Positions 27,190-36,572 of a stretch of DNA of 64,000 bases are shown here, in pieces. Origin of the DNA: Sphingobacteriales bacterium. Lineage in GTDB: Bacteria > Bacteroidota > Bacteroidia > Sphingobacteriales > Sphingobacteriaceae. A model generated the notes under the pieces. That model made no database searches and had not been told where the DNA came from. It saw only the letters and a list, made by a program, of their open reading frames with translations. The position numbers and the translations under genes are program-made. Location: assembly GCA_014763615.1 (NCBI GenBank), contig JACXVB010000009.1, forward strand, positions 34,955 to 98,954, given 5' to 3'. Each line of letters begins with the position of its first letter. The stretch's first letter is position 1.

Positions 27190-28569
27190 ATGAAGATAAA
27201 GTCGATACCATTCATTGTACTCATCACCATTTTTATAGCAGCGTTAGCTACTATCCTAAATCATTATCATATTGCCGCAATTCCAGAAACAGCCTTAATC
27301 GTACTTCGTTGGGTTGCTATTGCCAGCTTAATTGCCTTAGGTATCCAAAGAAAATCTTTAACCACTTGGATTTTAATTTCGATGGTGATTGGAGCCGAAA
27401 TTGGTCATGATTTTTCTGAAATTGCCATCAACCTACAAGTTTTAAGTAAAATCTTTTTAAAGATGATTAAAACCATTGTAGCTCCATTGCTTTTTGCAAC
27501 ATTGGTATTCGGGATAGCCGGTCATTCTGATTTAAAACAAGTGGGCAGAATGGGTTGGAAATCATTGCTTTACTTTGAAGTGGTGACTACTTTAGCACTG
27601 TTTATTGGTGTTGCGGCTATTAATATTTCAAAAGCAGGAGTTGGGATTAAACCACCGGCGGTAATTAATGAGACTTTAGAAAAAGTTCCGCCACAATCTG
27701 CTACAGAAATTATTTTACATATTTTCCCAGAAAATATAGCAAAATCTATTGCCGAAGGACAAGTTTTGCAGGTAGTAGTGTTTAGTATTTTATTCGGGAT
27801 AGCTTTAGCCATGGTAAAAGAAGAAAAACGTCGCCCGATGTTAAAAGCTATGGAGAGTTTATCTGAAGTGATGTTTAAGTTCACCAATATAGTGATGTAC
27901 TTTGCGCCAATTGGGGTTGGTGCAGCTATTGCATTTACCGTTGGGCACATGGGGCTTGGGATTTTGGTAAATCTTTTTCAACTACTCGCTACATTATATG
28001 TGGCTTTAATTGCGTTTTTATTATTGATTCTATTTCCGATTGCTTTAATAGTAGGTGTACCTCTTAAAAAGTTTCTAAAAGCCATTGCAGAACCCGTTTC
28101 TATTGCTTTTGCAACTACAAGTTCTGAAGCCGCTTTGCCAAGAGCCATGGAGGCGATGGAGCGGATTGGAGTGCCGAGAAAGATTGTAGCTTTTGTGATT
28201 CCCACAGGTTACAGTTTTAATTTGGATGGAACTACCTTATATCTGGCTTTAGCCGCTATATTTGTAGCGCAAGCCGCAGGCATGGATTTAAGTATTGGTC
28301 ATCAGTTGGTCATTGTGTTTACTTTAATGTTAACCAGCAAAGGGGTGGCTGGTGTGCCAAGAGCTTCTTTGGTGATTTTATTAGGAACTGCGGCTTCATT
28401 TAATCTGCCTGTATGGCCTATATTTATCATTTTAGGTATTGATGAATTGATGGATATGGCCCGCACATCTGTAAATGTAATAGGTAACTGTTTAGCCACA
28501 GTGGTAATTGCTAAATGGGAAAATGAATTTGATAAAGATGCTAACCACATTGAAATTGAAGAACTATGA
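27190..28569 (+). CDS. Dicarboxylate/amino acid:cation symporter (DAACS)
   Basis: 459 residues from ATG 27190 (MKIKSIPFIV); an upstream in-frame start overlapping the divergent region is rejected. Eight or more membrane segments, the serine-rich re-entrant loop AFATTSSEAALPRAME (about 311-326), and the substrate motif GYSFNLDGTTLYLALAAIF (about 344) define the GltP/DctA family. Takes up glutamate, aspartate or C4-dicarboxylates with protons or sodium. Overlaps the next gene by 4 bp (ATGA). Confidence 0.92.
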   Translation: MKIKSIPFIVLITIFIAALATILNHYHIAAIPETALIVLRWVAIASLIALGIQRKSLTTWILISMVIGAEIGHDFSEIAINLQVLSKIFLKMIKTIVAPLLFATLVFGIAGHSDLKQVGRMGWKSLLYFEVVTTLALFIGVAAINISKAGVGIKPPAVINETLEKVPPQSATEIILHIFPENIAKSIAEGQVLQVVVFSILFGIALAMVKEEKRRPMLKAMESLSEVMFKFTNIVMYFAPIGVGAAIAFTVGHMGLGILVNLFQLLATLYVALIAFLLLILFPIALIVGVPLKKFLKAIAEPVSIAFATTSSEAALPRAMEAMERIGVPRKIVAFVIPTGYSFNLDGTTLYLALAAIFVAQAAGMDLSIGHQLVIVFTLMLTSKGVAGVPRASLVILLGTAASFNLPVWPIFIILGIDELMDMARTSVNVIGNCLATVVIAKWENEFDKDANHIEIEEL

Positions 28570-29060
28570 GTGATAGGTTTAAAAAAATATTTTTAGGAGT
28601 AAGTATTTCTATTCCGTTTTTGTTGTACTGCATTTACTATTATTCTATCATGATTAGGAATGCACCTTACAAGTTTGCAGAATTTAAGAATATAACTATG
28701 AAATCAGGTTTGGGGAATCATTATGATAAATTTTACTCCTCTACTTCCCAACAATTTAAATATTTAAATGGAAACGATTCTTTAATTGTACATCGAGTGA
28801 AGCTTTCTAGTGATGATTTGTTGTACTTACACCGAAAGGCTGCCGATATAGGTTTGTGGAATATGCCTAAAGAAATGTTGGGTGATACCAGCAACACCGC
28901 CCCAAGGTATTACATCGAATTTGATTATCAAAGGAAGAAGAAAATTATAGAGATTGATGCCGCTTTTAATGGAGACCCAAAATTGAAAGATGCAGCACTT
29001 CAAATTGTGAAGATAGTAGATAAAACCATTGAAGATGCCAACGATAGGCAAAATCATTAA
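28566..29060 (+). CDS. Membrane-anchored hypothetical protein
   Basis: 164 residues with one N-terminal membrane helix (about 8-28, IFLGVSISIPFLLYCIYYYS) and an extracytoplasmic domain rich in beta-strands (VKLSSDDLLYLHRKAADIGLW, RYYIEFDYQRKKKIIEID). Coupled to the symporter by a 4-bp overlap. Family not recognised. A terminator follows. Confidence 0.65.
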   Translation: MSDRFKKIFLGVSISIPFLLYCIYYYSIMIRNAPYKFAEFKNITMKSGLGNHYDKFYSSTSQQFKYLNGNDSLIVHRVKLSSDDLLYLHRKAADIGLWNMPKEMLGDTSNTAPRYYIEFDYQRKKKIIEIDAAFNGDPKLKDAALQIVKIVDKTIEDANDRQNH

Positions 29061-29072
29061 AAAAAAGCAGTT

Positions 29073-29106
29073 AAGGCATCTTTTAAATTTAAGATGCCTT
29101 TCTTTT
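29073..29106. terminator. Terminator between symporter operon and glycosyltransferase genes
   Basis: Perfect 10-bp stem (29073-29082 with 29091-29100), 8-nt loop and T-rich tail; an A-run precedes it. It overlaps the last codons of the convergent glycosyltransferase gene. Confidence 0.85.
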
Positions 29107-30264
29107 TGATTTTTCCCAAGCTGCAGATTGCTTGCCTTTAAAATATCTAATAGTACCTGCCATGGCTGCGTAATTCATCATTGCAAAATAATATGGGATA
29201 AACAGGATTTTGATCTTGATTTTTTTGTTCTCTAATAAATATCCAGCGATTGCAGCCAAATAGAAAAGAATTTGTCCAACTAATATCAATTGATAAACCC
29301 AGTTTTGAGGATCATCAATACAAATCATCAAATTTAGAACAAATACCACAATCATTAACCAAGGCGTTAAAATCCATCTTAAAACGCGGTGACTGATGTA
29401 TTGAAAAGTGAGTATTGGTTGATAAAATGGATTCGCTGATTTTTTTAATCTTACAATAGATTGAATTCCGCCAGCAGCAATCCTGATTTTTCTTTTCAGC
29501 TCTTCTTTGGTATCTGCCGAGCCCGTTTCCATAGCATAAGCATGGGGTTCATAAGCAATAATATAACCTTTCTCGGCGATGCGCATGGCAATCATGTGGT
29601 CATCATTAATGGTGTCAGATTCTACAGGTTGATAAAGAGAGGTTCTGATACTGAATAATTCTCCGGCTGCACCCACATTAGAGTAAAGTTCATAATCCCA
29701 TTTTTTTAATGCAGACTCATATTTCCAATAAAAACCTTCACCGGCTGCACTTGCATCCGCTTCATTTTCTACCATAATCCTTTTTTCTCCAGCAACAGCA
29801 CCCACTTTTGGGTTTTGATAATGTTTTACCAATTCTTTAATGGCTGAAGTATTTAAAAAGGTATTGGCATCAGTAAAAACTGCAATTTCTCCTTTTATAG
29901 ATGGAATTGCCCTTTTAATAGCTGCAATTTTCCCGGCTCTGTTATCTTCATGTAAAAGCTCAACCTCTGGATTTTTTTTAATGATGTTTGGCGTATGATC
30001 AGTAGATCCATCAGTAATAAAAATGATTTGTAAAATTGATTTGGGATAATCTATTTCTAAACAGTTTTTAATTTTATCTTCAATGATATCTTCTTCATTA
30101 TAAGCTGCAATTATTAATGAAACTGAAGGAAATTCAACATCTTCTTTGAATTGATAAGGCTTTTTAAATAGTCTTTTTATTTTGATGATGATATAAAGTA
30201 AAATGCCGTAGCCAAAAAAGGTATAGAAAATAATGAATAAAGAAATCCAGAAAAAAATAATCAT
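29089..30264 (-). CDS. Membrane GT2 glycosyltransferase (cellulose-synthase-like)
   Basis: 391 residues. N-terminal membrane helix (about 1-25), GT-A catalytic domain with SLIIAAYNEEDII (about 51), DxD-equivalent FTDANTF (about 132) and the acceptor acidic motif TINDDHMIAMRI (about 218), then an amphipathic segment with KRKIRIAAGG and three C-terminal membrane helices. Processive-type family 2 enzymes polymerise or add sugars on the cytoplasmic face of the membrane. Overlaps the preceding GT2 gene by 4 bp; start of the exopolysaccharide locus. Confidence 0.87.
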   Translation of the reverse strand: MIIFFWISLFIIFYTFFGYGILLYIIIKIKRLFKKPYQFKEDVEFPSVSLIIAAYNEEDIIEDKIKNCLEIDYPKSILQIIFITDGSTDHTPNIIKKNPEVELLHEDNRAGKIAAIKRAIPSIKGEIAVFTDANTFLNTSAIKELVKHYQNPKVGAVAGEKRIMVENEADASAAGEGFYWKYESALKKWDYELYSNVGAAGELFSIRTSLYQPVESDTINDDHMIAMRIAEKGYIIAYEPHAYAMETGSADTKEELKRKIRIAAGGIQSIVRLKKSANPFYQPILTFQYISHRVLRWILTPWLMIVVFVLNLMICIDDPQNWVYQLILVGQILFYLAAIAGYLLENKKIKIKILFIPYYFAMMNYAAMAGTIRYFKGKQSAAWEKSKRKAS

Positions 30265-31178
30265 AACTTTTCTAATTTAAATCCCAAGGATTTACTGTTT
30301 TTTGAATGGGTGAAATTCCAAATAAGGGCTTTTATTACCCATTTAGCTAAATCTTTTCTACCTTTTTTGATATACGTAAAAATCATTTTCGGGCAAGCAA
30401 TAAAAGTATAATAAATACTGAATAGAAAGGTATTTACAAAACCTGTATTTCGCCGGATGAAGAGCATCCGGTTTCTGGTCATGAAATAAGTTTTGATTGC
30501 GCTGTCTTTGCCAACAGAGATAGATTCCTTATGATAAATAAAGGTTTTTCCTGTGAAATTAATGGTTTTCCCAATCCGCTTAAATTTTTCACACCAATCT
30601 AATTCCTCATAATATAAGAAGTAACTTTCATCCATTAAACCCGCTTTTAACAAGTCTGCTTTTCTGCAAATCACGGCTGCGCCATGGCAAAATCCAGTTT
30701 CGTAAGTTAAACCATCGTATTGTCCTTTGTTTTTTTCAAATTGTCCAATCTGCGAATTTCTGGCCGTTAAATAGTTTAAAGGAGTATAGCCGGCGTATTG
30801 AATAAGTTCTTTATCATCATCATAAAGTATTAAAGGCGATAATAAACCAATTTGTGTATCTGCTTTTAGCACATCAATTAAAGTTTCTATACAGTTTTCT
30901 GGTATTTCGGTATCATTATTCAACAAAAAAATATAATCTCCTTTCGCACTTTTTATTCCTAAATTGTTGCCACCGGCGAAACCTAAATTTACTTTTGAAC
31001 GAATAAAGATGAGATCAGGAATAACGCTTTTAAATTCCTTTTCGTAATTTTCAACACTGGCATTATCAACCAAAATAACTTCTATTTTATTTTGATAATG
31101 CCTTTTGATAGATTGTAGCAGTTCAGTAGTTGCTTTCGGCTGATTGTAATTTACGGTAACTATTGAAACAGAATCCAT
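30261..31178 (-). CDS. GT2 glycosyltransferase, rhamnosyltransferase-like
   Basis: 305 residues. SIVTVNYNQPKATTELLQSI at the N-terminus, NLGFAGGNNLGIKSAKGDYIFLLNNDTEI-type region near residue 66-95 (the NND motif binds nucleotide-sugar metal), and DESYFLYYEELDWCEKFKRIG near residue 180 are the WbbL/rhamnosyltransferase pattern. C-terminal basic region probably membrane-associated. Adds a sugar to a lipid-linked repeat unit; sugar identity is not readable. Confidence 0.88.
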   Translation of the reverse strand: MDSVSIVTVNYNQPKATTELLQSIKRHYQNKIEVILVDNASVENYEKEFKSVIPDLIFIRSKVNLGFAGGNNLGIKSAKGDYIFLLNNDTEIPENCIETLIDVLKADTQIGLLSPLILYDDDKELIQYAGYTPLNYLTARNSQIGQFEKNKGQYDGLTYETGFCHGAAVICRKADLLKAGLMDESYFLYYEELDWCEKFKRIGKTINFTGKTFIYHKESISVGKDSAIKTYFMTRNRMLFIRRNTGFVNTFLFSIYYTFIACPKMIFTYIKKGRKDLAKWVIKALIWNFTHSKNSKSLGFKLEKL

Positions 31179-31213
31179 CTAAAAATTAATTTACAGCAGC
31201 AAAATAAAATAAA

Positions 31214-31756
31214 TTGTCAATAGATAAGAAAATTTCTGAAGAGTTAGATCATTTCTCTGCCATAGACCAACAACCTATGGAGCTTGCTGATAAATTGGAT
31301 GAATTTCTCAATTTATTAAATAACAGTAAGATAGATTCAGAAAATATCAAACAAATCCAAAACAAGTTTAACAATGCGATTGATAAGAAATTAAGTGAAG
31401 AGGAATTAATCGCAGAGTTCAAAAAAGTAGATGATTTTGATCTTTCAAGGTTAGAGAAGTTGGAAAAAATCGAAATGCTTTTGAAATCAAATTATATTGA
31501 TACAAAAGTTGCAAAATCTTATAAAACCAGAAATTTCTTGGAAATGATTTTCCCTGTACTGGCTGGATTAGTGATGGTAACCTTAGGTTTTGCCATGATT
31601 ATCATGCCAGCACCTCCATATTTTGAAATGTTTACTGTTTTTCATTTCACATGGGATGATGGGGTAACTTTAATGGATTTAATTTCTTTAACCATTATCT
31701 TATTTGGCATATTTGTGATTATTAAGTCTTACGTTAAATTTGCTAATCAATCCTAA
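31214..31756 (+). CDS. Coiled-coil membrane protein next to partner-switching genes
   Basis: 180 residues with a TTG start (a stop lies just upstream in frame and no ATG is near). Helical, charged N-terminal two thirds (KISEELDHFSAIDQQPMELA), then two membrane helices (about 112-132 and 150-172). Followed after 3 bp by the receiver-PP2C gene, so it may be a membrane input or output of that signalling set. Family not recognised. Confidence 0.65.
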   Translation: MSIDKKISEELDHFSAIDQQPMELADKLDEFLNLLNNSKIDSENIKQIQNKFNNAIDKKLSEEELIAEFKKVDDFDLSRLEKLEKIEMLLKSNYIDTKVAKSYKTRNFLEMIFPVLAGLVMVTLGFAMIIMPAPPYFEMFTVFHFTWDDGVTLMDLISLTIILFGIFVIIKSYVKFANQS

Positions 31757-31759
31757 ATT

Positions 31760-32884
31760 GTGAACAAGAGTATTCTAATAGTTGATGATGAGATTTTTCA
31801 GTTAACACTGATGAAAAAGCTATTAGAAAATGCTGGTTTCTCTTGTTTAAGTGCCCTCAGCGTAGATCAAGCGCTTAAACTAATGAATGAGCAGCAACCC
31901 GATTTAATTATTTCTGATATCGAAATGCCAAATAAGGATGGCTTTGCTTTTAGGGAAATTTTGCTGGCCGATAAAAAACTAAAAGACATTCCATTTTTGT
32001 TTCTAACCGCTCATCATGACGATTTTTTTATTCAAAAGGGTTTAGACCTCAAAGCCATTGATTATATCGCCAAAAATATTCCTCAAAATCAATTGGTTTC
32101 AAAAATCAATAATATCTTAAATACAGTTCAAGAGCAAAAAGACAAATCTATCTCAGAACTTAAAACCGTAGCAGAGCGCTTAAACCTTAAAAGTGTGCCA
32201 GCAAAAGGTCTAAAGCTTAAGAATTTTGAAGTTATTTTTTACCATAAGCCTTATCAAAATTATCCTGGTGGAGATTTTATCGATTTTATCAAAATTGATG
32301 AGCGTTTTACTTTTATAGTTTTGGGGGATGTGATGGGAAAAAAATGGGGAGCTTGGTTTTTCTCTTTCACTTTTTTAAGTTACATCAGAGCCGCTATTCG
32401 TTTATGTGTTTTTGATGGAAATCTCTCGGTGTCTGAAATTATGCAAAGAATTAATCAAGTAATTTTAGCAGATGATTTTTTAGATGATACTTACGCCACG
32501 CTCAGTTTAATTTTGATTGACGATGAACAAGGGCGTATTGCCTATGCCGGTGCTAGCGATTTACCGCTGCTGCTTTACAATAACGAAACTCGAAAAATCA
32601 AACAATATACTTCTAAAGGTCTTTTGCTAGGTTTTTTTGAAGATGGAAAATATACAGAACAACAAATTGAAAATGAAACAAAAGACCAACTTTTTCTACT
32701 TTCTGATGGCGTGATAGATTTTGAACAGCAAGGAGTGAAGAAAACAGATATCAATTTATTTATCAATAAATTAGAGGGTTTACTTCAAAAAAATACCGAA
32801 TTTAATCAGATTACTTCAGAAATATTTAATCAAGAAAAATATCAGGTTGACGATTGTAGTCTGATTTGTATTAAAAGACTTTAA
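31760..32884 (+). CDS. Response regulator with PP2C/SpoIIE-type phosphatase
   Basis: 374 residues, GTG start. Receiver domain 1-120 with acidic pair VDDE (9-11) and phospho-acceptor D53 in SDIEMPNKDG; then a PP2C-like (SpoIIE/RsbU) phosphatase domain about 150-374 with GGDFIDF (metal-binding Asp), VLGDVMGKKWGAWFF and LLSDGVIDF, DDCSLICIKR. Likely dephosphorylates the STAS protein encoded next, with activity set by receiver phosphorylation. No histidine kinase is adjacent. Confidence 0.9.
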   Translation: MNKSILIVDDEIFQLTLMKKLLENAGFSCLSALSVDQALKLMNEQQPDLIISDIEMPNKDGFAFREILLADKKLKDIPFLFLTAHHDDFFIQKGLDLKAIDYIAKNIPQNQLVSKINNILNTVQEQKDKSISELKTVAERLNLKSVPAKGLKLKNFEVIFYHKPYQNYPGGDFIDFIKIDERFTFIVLGDVMGKKWGAWFFSFTFLSYIRAAIRLCVFDGNLSVSEIMQRINQVILADDFLDDTYATLSLILIDDEQGRIAYAGASDLPLLLYNNETRKIKQYTSKGLLLGFFEDGKYTEQQIENETKDQLFLLSDGVIDFEQQGVKKTDINLFINKLEGLLQKNTEFNQITSEIFNQEKYQVDDCSLICIKRL

Positions 32885-32886
32885 AA

Positions 32887-33225
32887 ATGAAATTTACAGT
32901 ACAAGAAAAAGACGGTATTCATTTAATTACCGTTCAGCTTACAGAAGCAGGATTAAATCACTCAGATGAATTTAAGGCTTTCTTAAATGAGCATAGCCAA
33001 AATGAACATCCAAAATTGGTAATCAATTTGGCCAAAGTTGAATACATGGATAGTTCTTTTATTGGGGCTTTAGTAGCAGGTTTGAAAAATGTGTTGAGTA
33101 ATCAAGGAGAAATGGCACTTGCATGTATTCAAAAGGATGTTTTAGCACTATTTGAACTCACCCGATTAGACAAAGTATTTAAGATTTATAATACAGAAGA
33201 AGAAGCCATTAACCATTTAAAATAA
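32887..33225 (+). CDS. STAS-domain anti-sigma-factor antagonist
   Basis: 112 residues, a single STAS domain. The phospho-acceptor serine is in YMDSSFIGAL (S56/S57). In partner switching the unphosphorylated form binds the HATPase kinase and frees that kinase's other partner. Starts 2 bp after the phosphatase stop; its stop overlaps the ATG of the HATPase gene by one base. Confidence 0.9.
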   Translation: MKFTVQEKDGIHLITVQLTEAGLNHSDEFKAFLNEHSQNEHPKLVINLAKVEYMDSSFIGALVAGLKNVLSNQGEMALACIQKDVLALFELTRLDKVFKIYNTEEEAINHLK

Positions 33226-33770
33226 TGCTTCAAAAGCCAGGATCAATTACTCTACCTATTCCAATAAAAATTGTAGAATACAAGCATTTTATTGATGAAT
33301 GCTGTGCTTTTATTAATGATATTGATAGTTTTTGTAACGATTATAGCAAAAGCGCAAAGTTTAAGTTGGTGATTATGGAACTGCTCACCAATGCAGTTAA
33401 ACACAGTAAAACAGTTTCATATTTAGAAATTATAAAAACAGATGATCAGCTCATCATAAAAAAAATTGATGGAGGGAATAAGTTTGCCTTTAAAGATATT
33501 TTTAGTAATGAAATTATACAGTTTCCGATGCCCCACTTCACTCATGGAAAAAAGATTACGGCCCTTTTAGGAAATAATTATAAGTTACCTCTAGTTGTAA
33601 AAAGCGGAAATAAAGTAGAATTTTTAGAACCTTTTGAAGTGGATTACTCGGAAATGAATATACCAGAAAATTTCGGTTTGTTGATTATTAAGCAATGTTC
33701 TGATTATTTTTATTACTATTTCGATGAAAATAAAAAACAGAATGTTTTCGAAGTGATATTTAACTTATAG
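33225..33770 (+). CDS. HATPase_c anti-sigma / serine kinase, RsbW-like
   Basis: 181 residues. The N-box ELLTNAVKHSKT (about 46-57) places it in the GHKL/RsbW-type group; the typical DxGxG loop is only partly conserved (KKIDGGNKF). A C-terminal extension of about 60 residues goes beyond RsbW. Probably phosphorylates the STAS protein encoded immediately upstream. No sigma factor gene is adjacent, so the final target is unknown, perhaps a protein of the polysaccharide machinery. Confidence 0.78.
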   Translation: MLQKPGSITLPIPIKIVEYKHFIDECCAFINDIDSFCNDYSKSAKFKLVIMELLTNAVKHSKTVSYLEIIKTDDQLIIKKIDGGNKFAFKDIFSNEIIQFPMPHFTHGKKITALLGNNYKLPLVVKSGNKVEFLEPFEVDYSEMNIPENFGLLIIKQCSDYFYYYFDENKKQNVFEVIFNL

Positions 33771-33931
33771 CGATTATAAATCTACCATCTCATCACTTAT
33801 TCTTCTTAATAATTTCTTTTAAATCTAACTAGAGAATCTTTATTTTTTCGATATAAAAACTATCTTTAAACCAATGATTAGTGGTTTCTAAGGATGAAAA
33901 TCATCAAACAACAATCTTAAAAAGTCAATTA

Positions 33932-34711
33932 ATGTTTTTATTTGAAGAAATAACACTGCTCATCACGCATTACAATAGAAGCAACTCTTTAGAACGCTTG
34001 CTTCGCACCATAGCAAATTTAGAGCTTCAGTTTGGAGAAATAATTGTTTCTGACGATTGTAGTAGGGAAGATCAACTCTTGATATTAAAGGAATTACAAT
34101 TAAAATATAACTTCCGTTTAATTACCACTCCGGTAAATAGAGGTTTGGCCAACAATATCAATAAAGGTCAGGATGCCGTTAAAACGCCTTATACTTTGTA
34201 CATACAAGAAGATTTTTTGCCTTTTCCTGCTTTTGTAGAAAAGTTAAAAGCAGCTTATCAATTCATGAAAAACGATGCGGAATTAGATTTTGTGAGGTTT
34301 TACGCTTATTTCATGCATCCTTATCTGAAACCCGTTGGAGAAGGTTTTTCTGAAATGCTTTTTAAACATGCTTATTTCTGGCAAGGTTATTTGAAATTTT
34401 ATATCTATTCTGATCATCCACATCTAAGACGCAGTAATTTCTTAGAAAAATTTGGTAGGTACGATGAAGGAATTAAATCAGACCGAGCAGAATACAATCA
34501 GATGATGAAAGTTTTGGCTGTGGGAGCTAAAGTTTATTTTTATGAAGATTTTAAAGCACTTTTTGATCAGGTAAACTCTGCAGAAGAGCCAAGTACCGTG
34601 AAACGCAATTTCTGGAGAAACAATACCGGAATTTTTATTTCTTTAACTAGACATTTATACAGATATTTAAGGTTTAACACAGAATTATTGGTTTTTAAGC
34701 TTCAAAAATAA
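33932..34711 (+). CDS. GT2-type glycosyltransferase
   Basis: 260 residues from ATG 33932 (MFLFEEITLLITHYNRSNSL); a GTG further upstream would add atypical sequence. GT-A motifs: ITLLITHYNR at the start, IIVSDDCSREDQ (about 40), NRGLANNINKGQDAV (about 69) and YIQEDFLPF as the DxD equivalent (about 91). Transfers a sugar to the growing repeat unit. First gene of a plus-strand run that ends with the fucosyltransferase. Confidence 0.82.
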   Translation: MFLFEEITLLITHYNRSNSLERLLRTIANLELQFGEIIVSDDCSREDQLLILKELQLKYNFRLITTPVNRGLANNINKGQDAVKTPYTLYIQEDFLPFPAFVEKLKAAYQFMKNDAELDFVRFYAYFMHPYLKPVGEGFSEMLFKHAYFWQGYLKFYIYSDHPHLRRSNFLEKFGRYDEGIKSDRAEYNQMMKVLAVGAKVYFYEDFKALFDQVNSAEEPSTVKRNFWRNNTGIFISLTRHLYRYLRFNTELLVFKLQK

Positions 34712-34714
34712 TTA

Positions 34715-35596
34715 ATGAGCGTCTCTCTCTTTTTTCTTCCTTCCTGGATAAAGTCTCATCAATTTACAGGTAAAAAGTTTGCAGATTTATCTCCAAATGA
34801 AATTAACGATATTAGAACAAGAATATCAAAATTTCAGGATGATGAACCAGAGGTTTCTGTGATGATACCCGCTTGGAATGAAGAAAACAATATTTTCAGA
34901 GCACTTTCCTCATTAGCTTCCAGTAATACTAAAAGAAAAGTTGAAATTGTAGTCATCAATAACAATTCAACAGATCAAACACAAAAAGTACTGGAAGCTT
35001 TAGGGGTGAGAAATTACTTTCAACCCACTCAAGGTATATCTTTTGCCCGTCAATTAGGTTTAGAAAATGCAAAAGGAAAATATCATTTGTGTGCAGATTC
35101 CGATTCTTATTATCCACCAGATTGGATTGATTGTATGATTAAACCGATGGAGAAAAATCCAAAAATTGTTGGCGTTTACGGAAGATATGCCTTTTTACCC
35201 ACCGCAGGCAACGATAGATTTTTATTATGGTTTTATGAAAGACTAACAGGTGTTTTAGTCTGGCTGAGAAAATCAAAAAGAGAATATATCAATTTTTTAG
35301 GTTTTAATATGGGTTTTGTAACGGAGATAGGCAAAAAAAATGGAGGTTTTAAAGTTACTGCTATTCGAAAATTCGACAATGCTTTGGGGAGTGAGTATTT
35401 TGTAGATGAAGCTGAAGATGGCAGAATGGCCATTAATTTACAGAAAAGTGGAAACTTAAAATTAGTAAGAACAAATAAGGCAAGAGTATTTACCTCATCA
35501 AGAAGATTAATTTCTGAGGGAGGATTACTAAAATCGTTTACCAAAAGATTGAAATTACATTCTAAAAGAATGTCTGAATATGTTAAAGGGAGATAA
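34715..35596 (+). CDS. GT2 family glycosyltransferase
   Basis: 293 residues. PEVSVMIPAWNEENNIFRAL (about 45-64), VVINNNSTDQT (about 88), and CADSDSYYPPDW (about 127) containing the metal-binding DSD motif. A later FVDEAEDGRMAINLQK gives the conserved acidic acceptor site. Gap of 3 bp upstream; its 3' end overlaps the next gene by 17 bp, so translation is probably coupled. Confidence 0.88.
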   Translation: MSVSLFFLPSWIKSHQFTGKKFADLSPNEINDIRTRISKFQDDEPEVSVMIPAWNEENNIFRALSSLASSNTKRKVEIVVINNNSTDQTQKVLEALGVRNYFQPTQGISFARQLGLENAKGKYHLCADSDSYYPPDWIDCMIKPMEKNPKIVGVYGRYAFLPTAGNDRFLLWFYERLTGVLVWLRKSKREYINFLGFNMGFVTEIGKKNGGFKVTAIRKFDNALGSEYFVDEAEDGRMAINLQKSGNLKLVRTNKARVFTSSRRLISEGGLLKSFTKRLKLHSKRMSEYVKGR

Positions 35597-36572
35597 TTTG
35601 GAAAAGGAACAAGATCATATCAAAAGTAATATCCTCACAAAATTACTGAGCCTGTATGTGCGACTGAGATACGGGAAATTGCATTTTGGTATTCGTTATT
35701 ACTACCGTGATACTTATTATTGCCAATTTGTACAATTGAAATATATCCTCAAAGATTACTTTTTCAAGAAAAAATACAAAGTCATTTCTTTTAATGGTGA
35801 GTTTGCACCTGAGCTAGAATTTGTGATTCCTTTTGCTTATTGGCATTATAAAAACGGCACATTATTAAGAACTGAAGGTGCGAAATTCACCAAAGAAATG
35901 TATTTCTTCTCTCCTCAGCATGATGAAGTTTATGATGTGCGTACCAACGAAGGAAATTACAATTACGAAACGCCTAGAATACTCTATAGTCAAGATTATG
36001 ACATGAAAAAGTGGACTAAAGTTCCATTTAAAGCGCATTTTAAAAATGATGTTTATGTTTTTGATAAACCAGCTTTGGTAATTGCCAATAGATACAATAC
36101 CGAGTGGGGAGAAGCACCCATCAGCTATTACAGCATAGAAATGTTGGAGTACATGATTGAGAAATTAAAAGACAAATACACCATCGTTTATAATAGGCCA
36201 AGAGCGCAAAATATCATTTCTGATACCTCAGATGTAAACGAATTAGACGAATATGATTTCATCAGAAATAAATATCCTGAAGTGGTTTTAATGGAGGATT
36301 TATACGCAGAGAATAAAATTGGAGCAAATAATTATAACCATTTCCAATTGTTGGTTTATGCAAATGCTTCAAAGTTTATCTCTATACACGGAGGTACCGC
36401 GGCTTTAGCAAGTTGTTTTGAGGGGAGTAATATTATCCTTTCTAAACAAGGTCCAGAGCATCATTTTGGATGTTTTCAGAAGTTATTTCCTAAATTATCT
36501 GGAGCAACAATCTATCATGCTAAAAATAATGAAGACGTAAAGCACTTTATTGATAAACATTATTTAAGCTAG
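35580..36572 (+). CDS. Unrecognised protein of the polysaccharide cluster, possible glycosyltransferase
   Basis: 330 residues, cytoplasmic by composition. I recognise no named domain. The C-terminal section SIHGGTAALASCFEGSNIIL (about 275-294) resembles the donor-binding end of GT-B or GT61-type enzymes, where a His-Gly-Gly loop binds the nucleotide sugar. RYYYRDTYYCQFVQLKY near residue 40 is notable. Position between a GT2 and the flippase argues for a role in building the repeat unit. Confidence 0.6.
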   Translation: MLKGDNLEKEQDHIKSNILTKLLSLYVRLRYGKLHFGIRYYYRDTYYCQFVQLKYILKDYFFKKKYKVISFNGEFAPELEFVIPFAYWHYKNGTLLRTEGAKFTKEMYFFSPQHDEVYDVRTNEGNYNYETPRILYSQDYDMKKWTKVPFKAHFKNDVYVFDKPALVIANRYNTEWGEAPISYYSIEMLEYMIEKLKDKYTIVYNRPRAQNIISDTSDVNELDEYDFIRNKYPEVVLMEDLYAENKIGANNYNHFQLLVYANASKFISIHGGTAALASCFEGSNIILSKQGPEHHFGCFQKLFPKLSGATIYHAKNNEDVKHFIDKHYLS

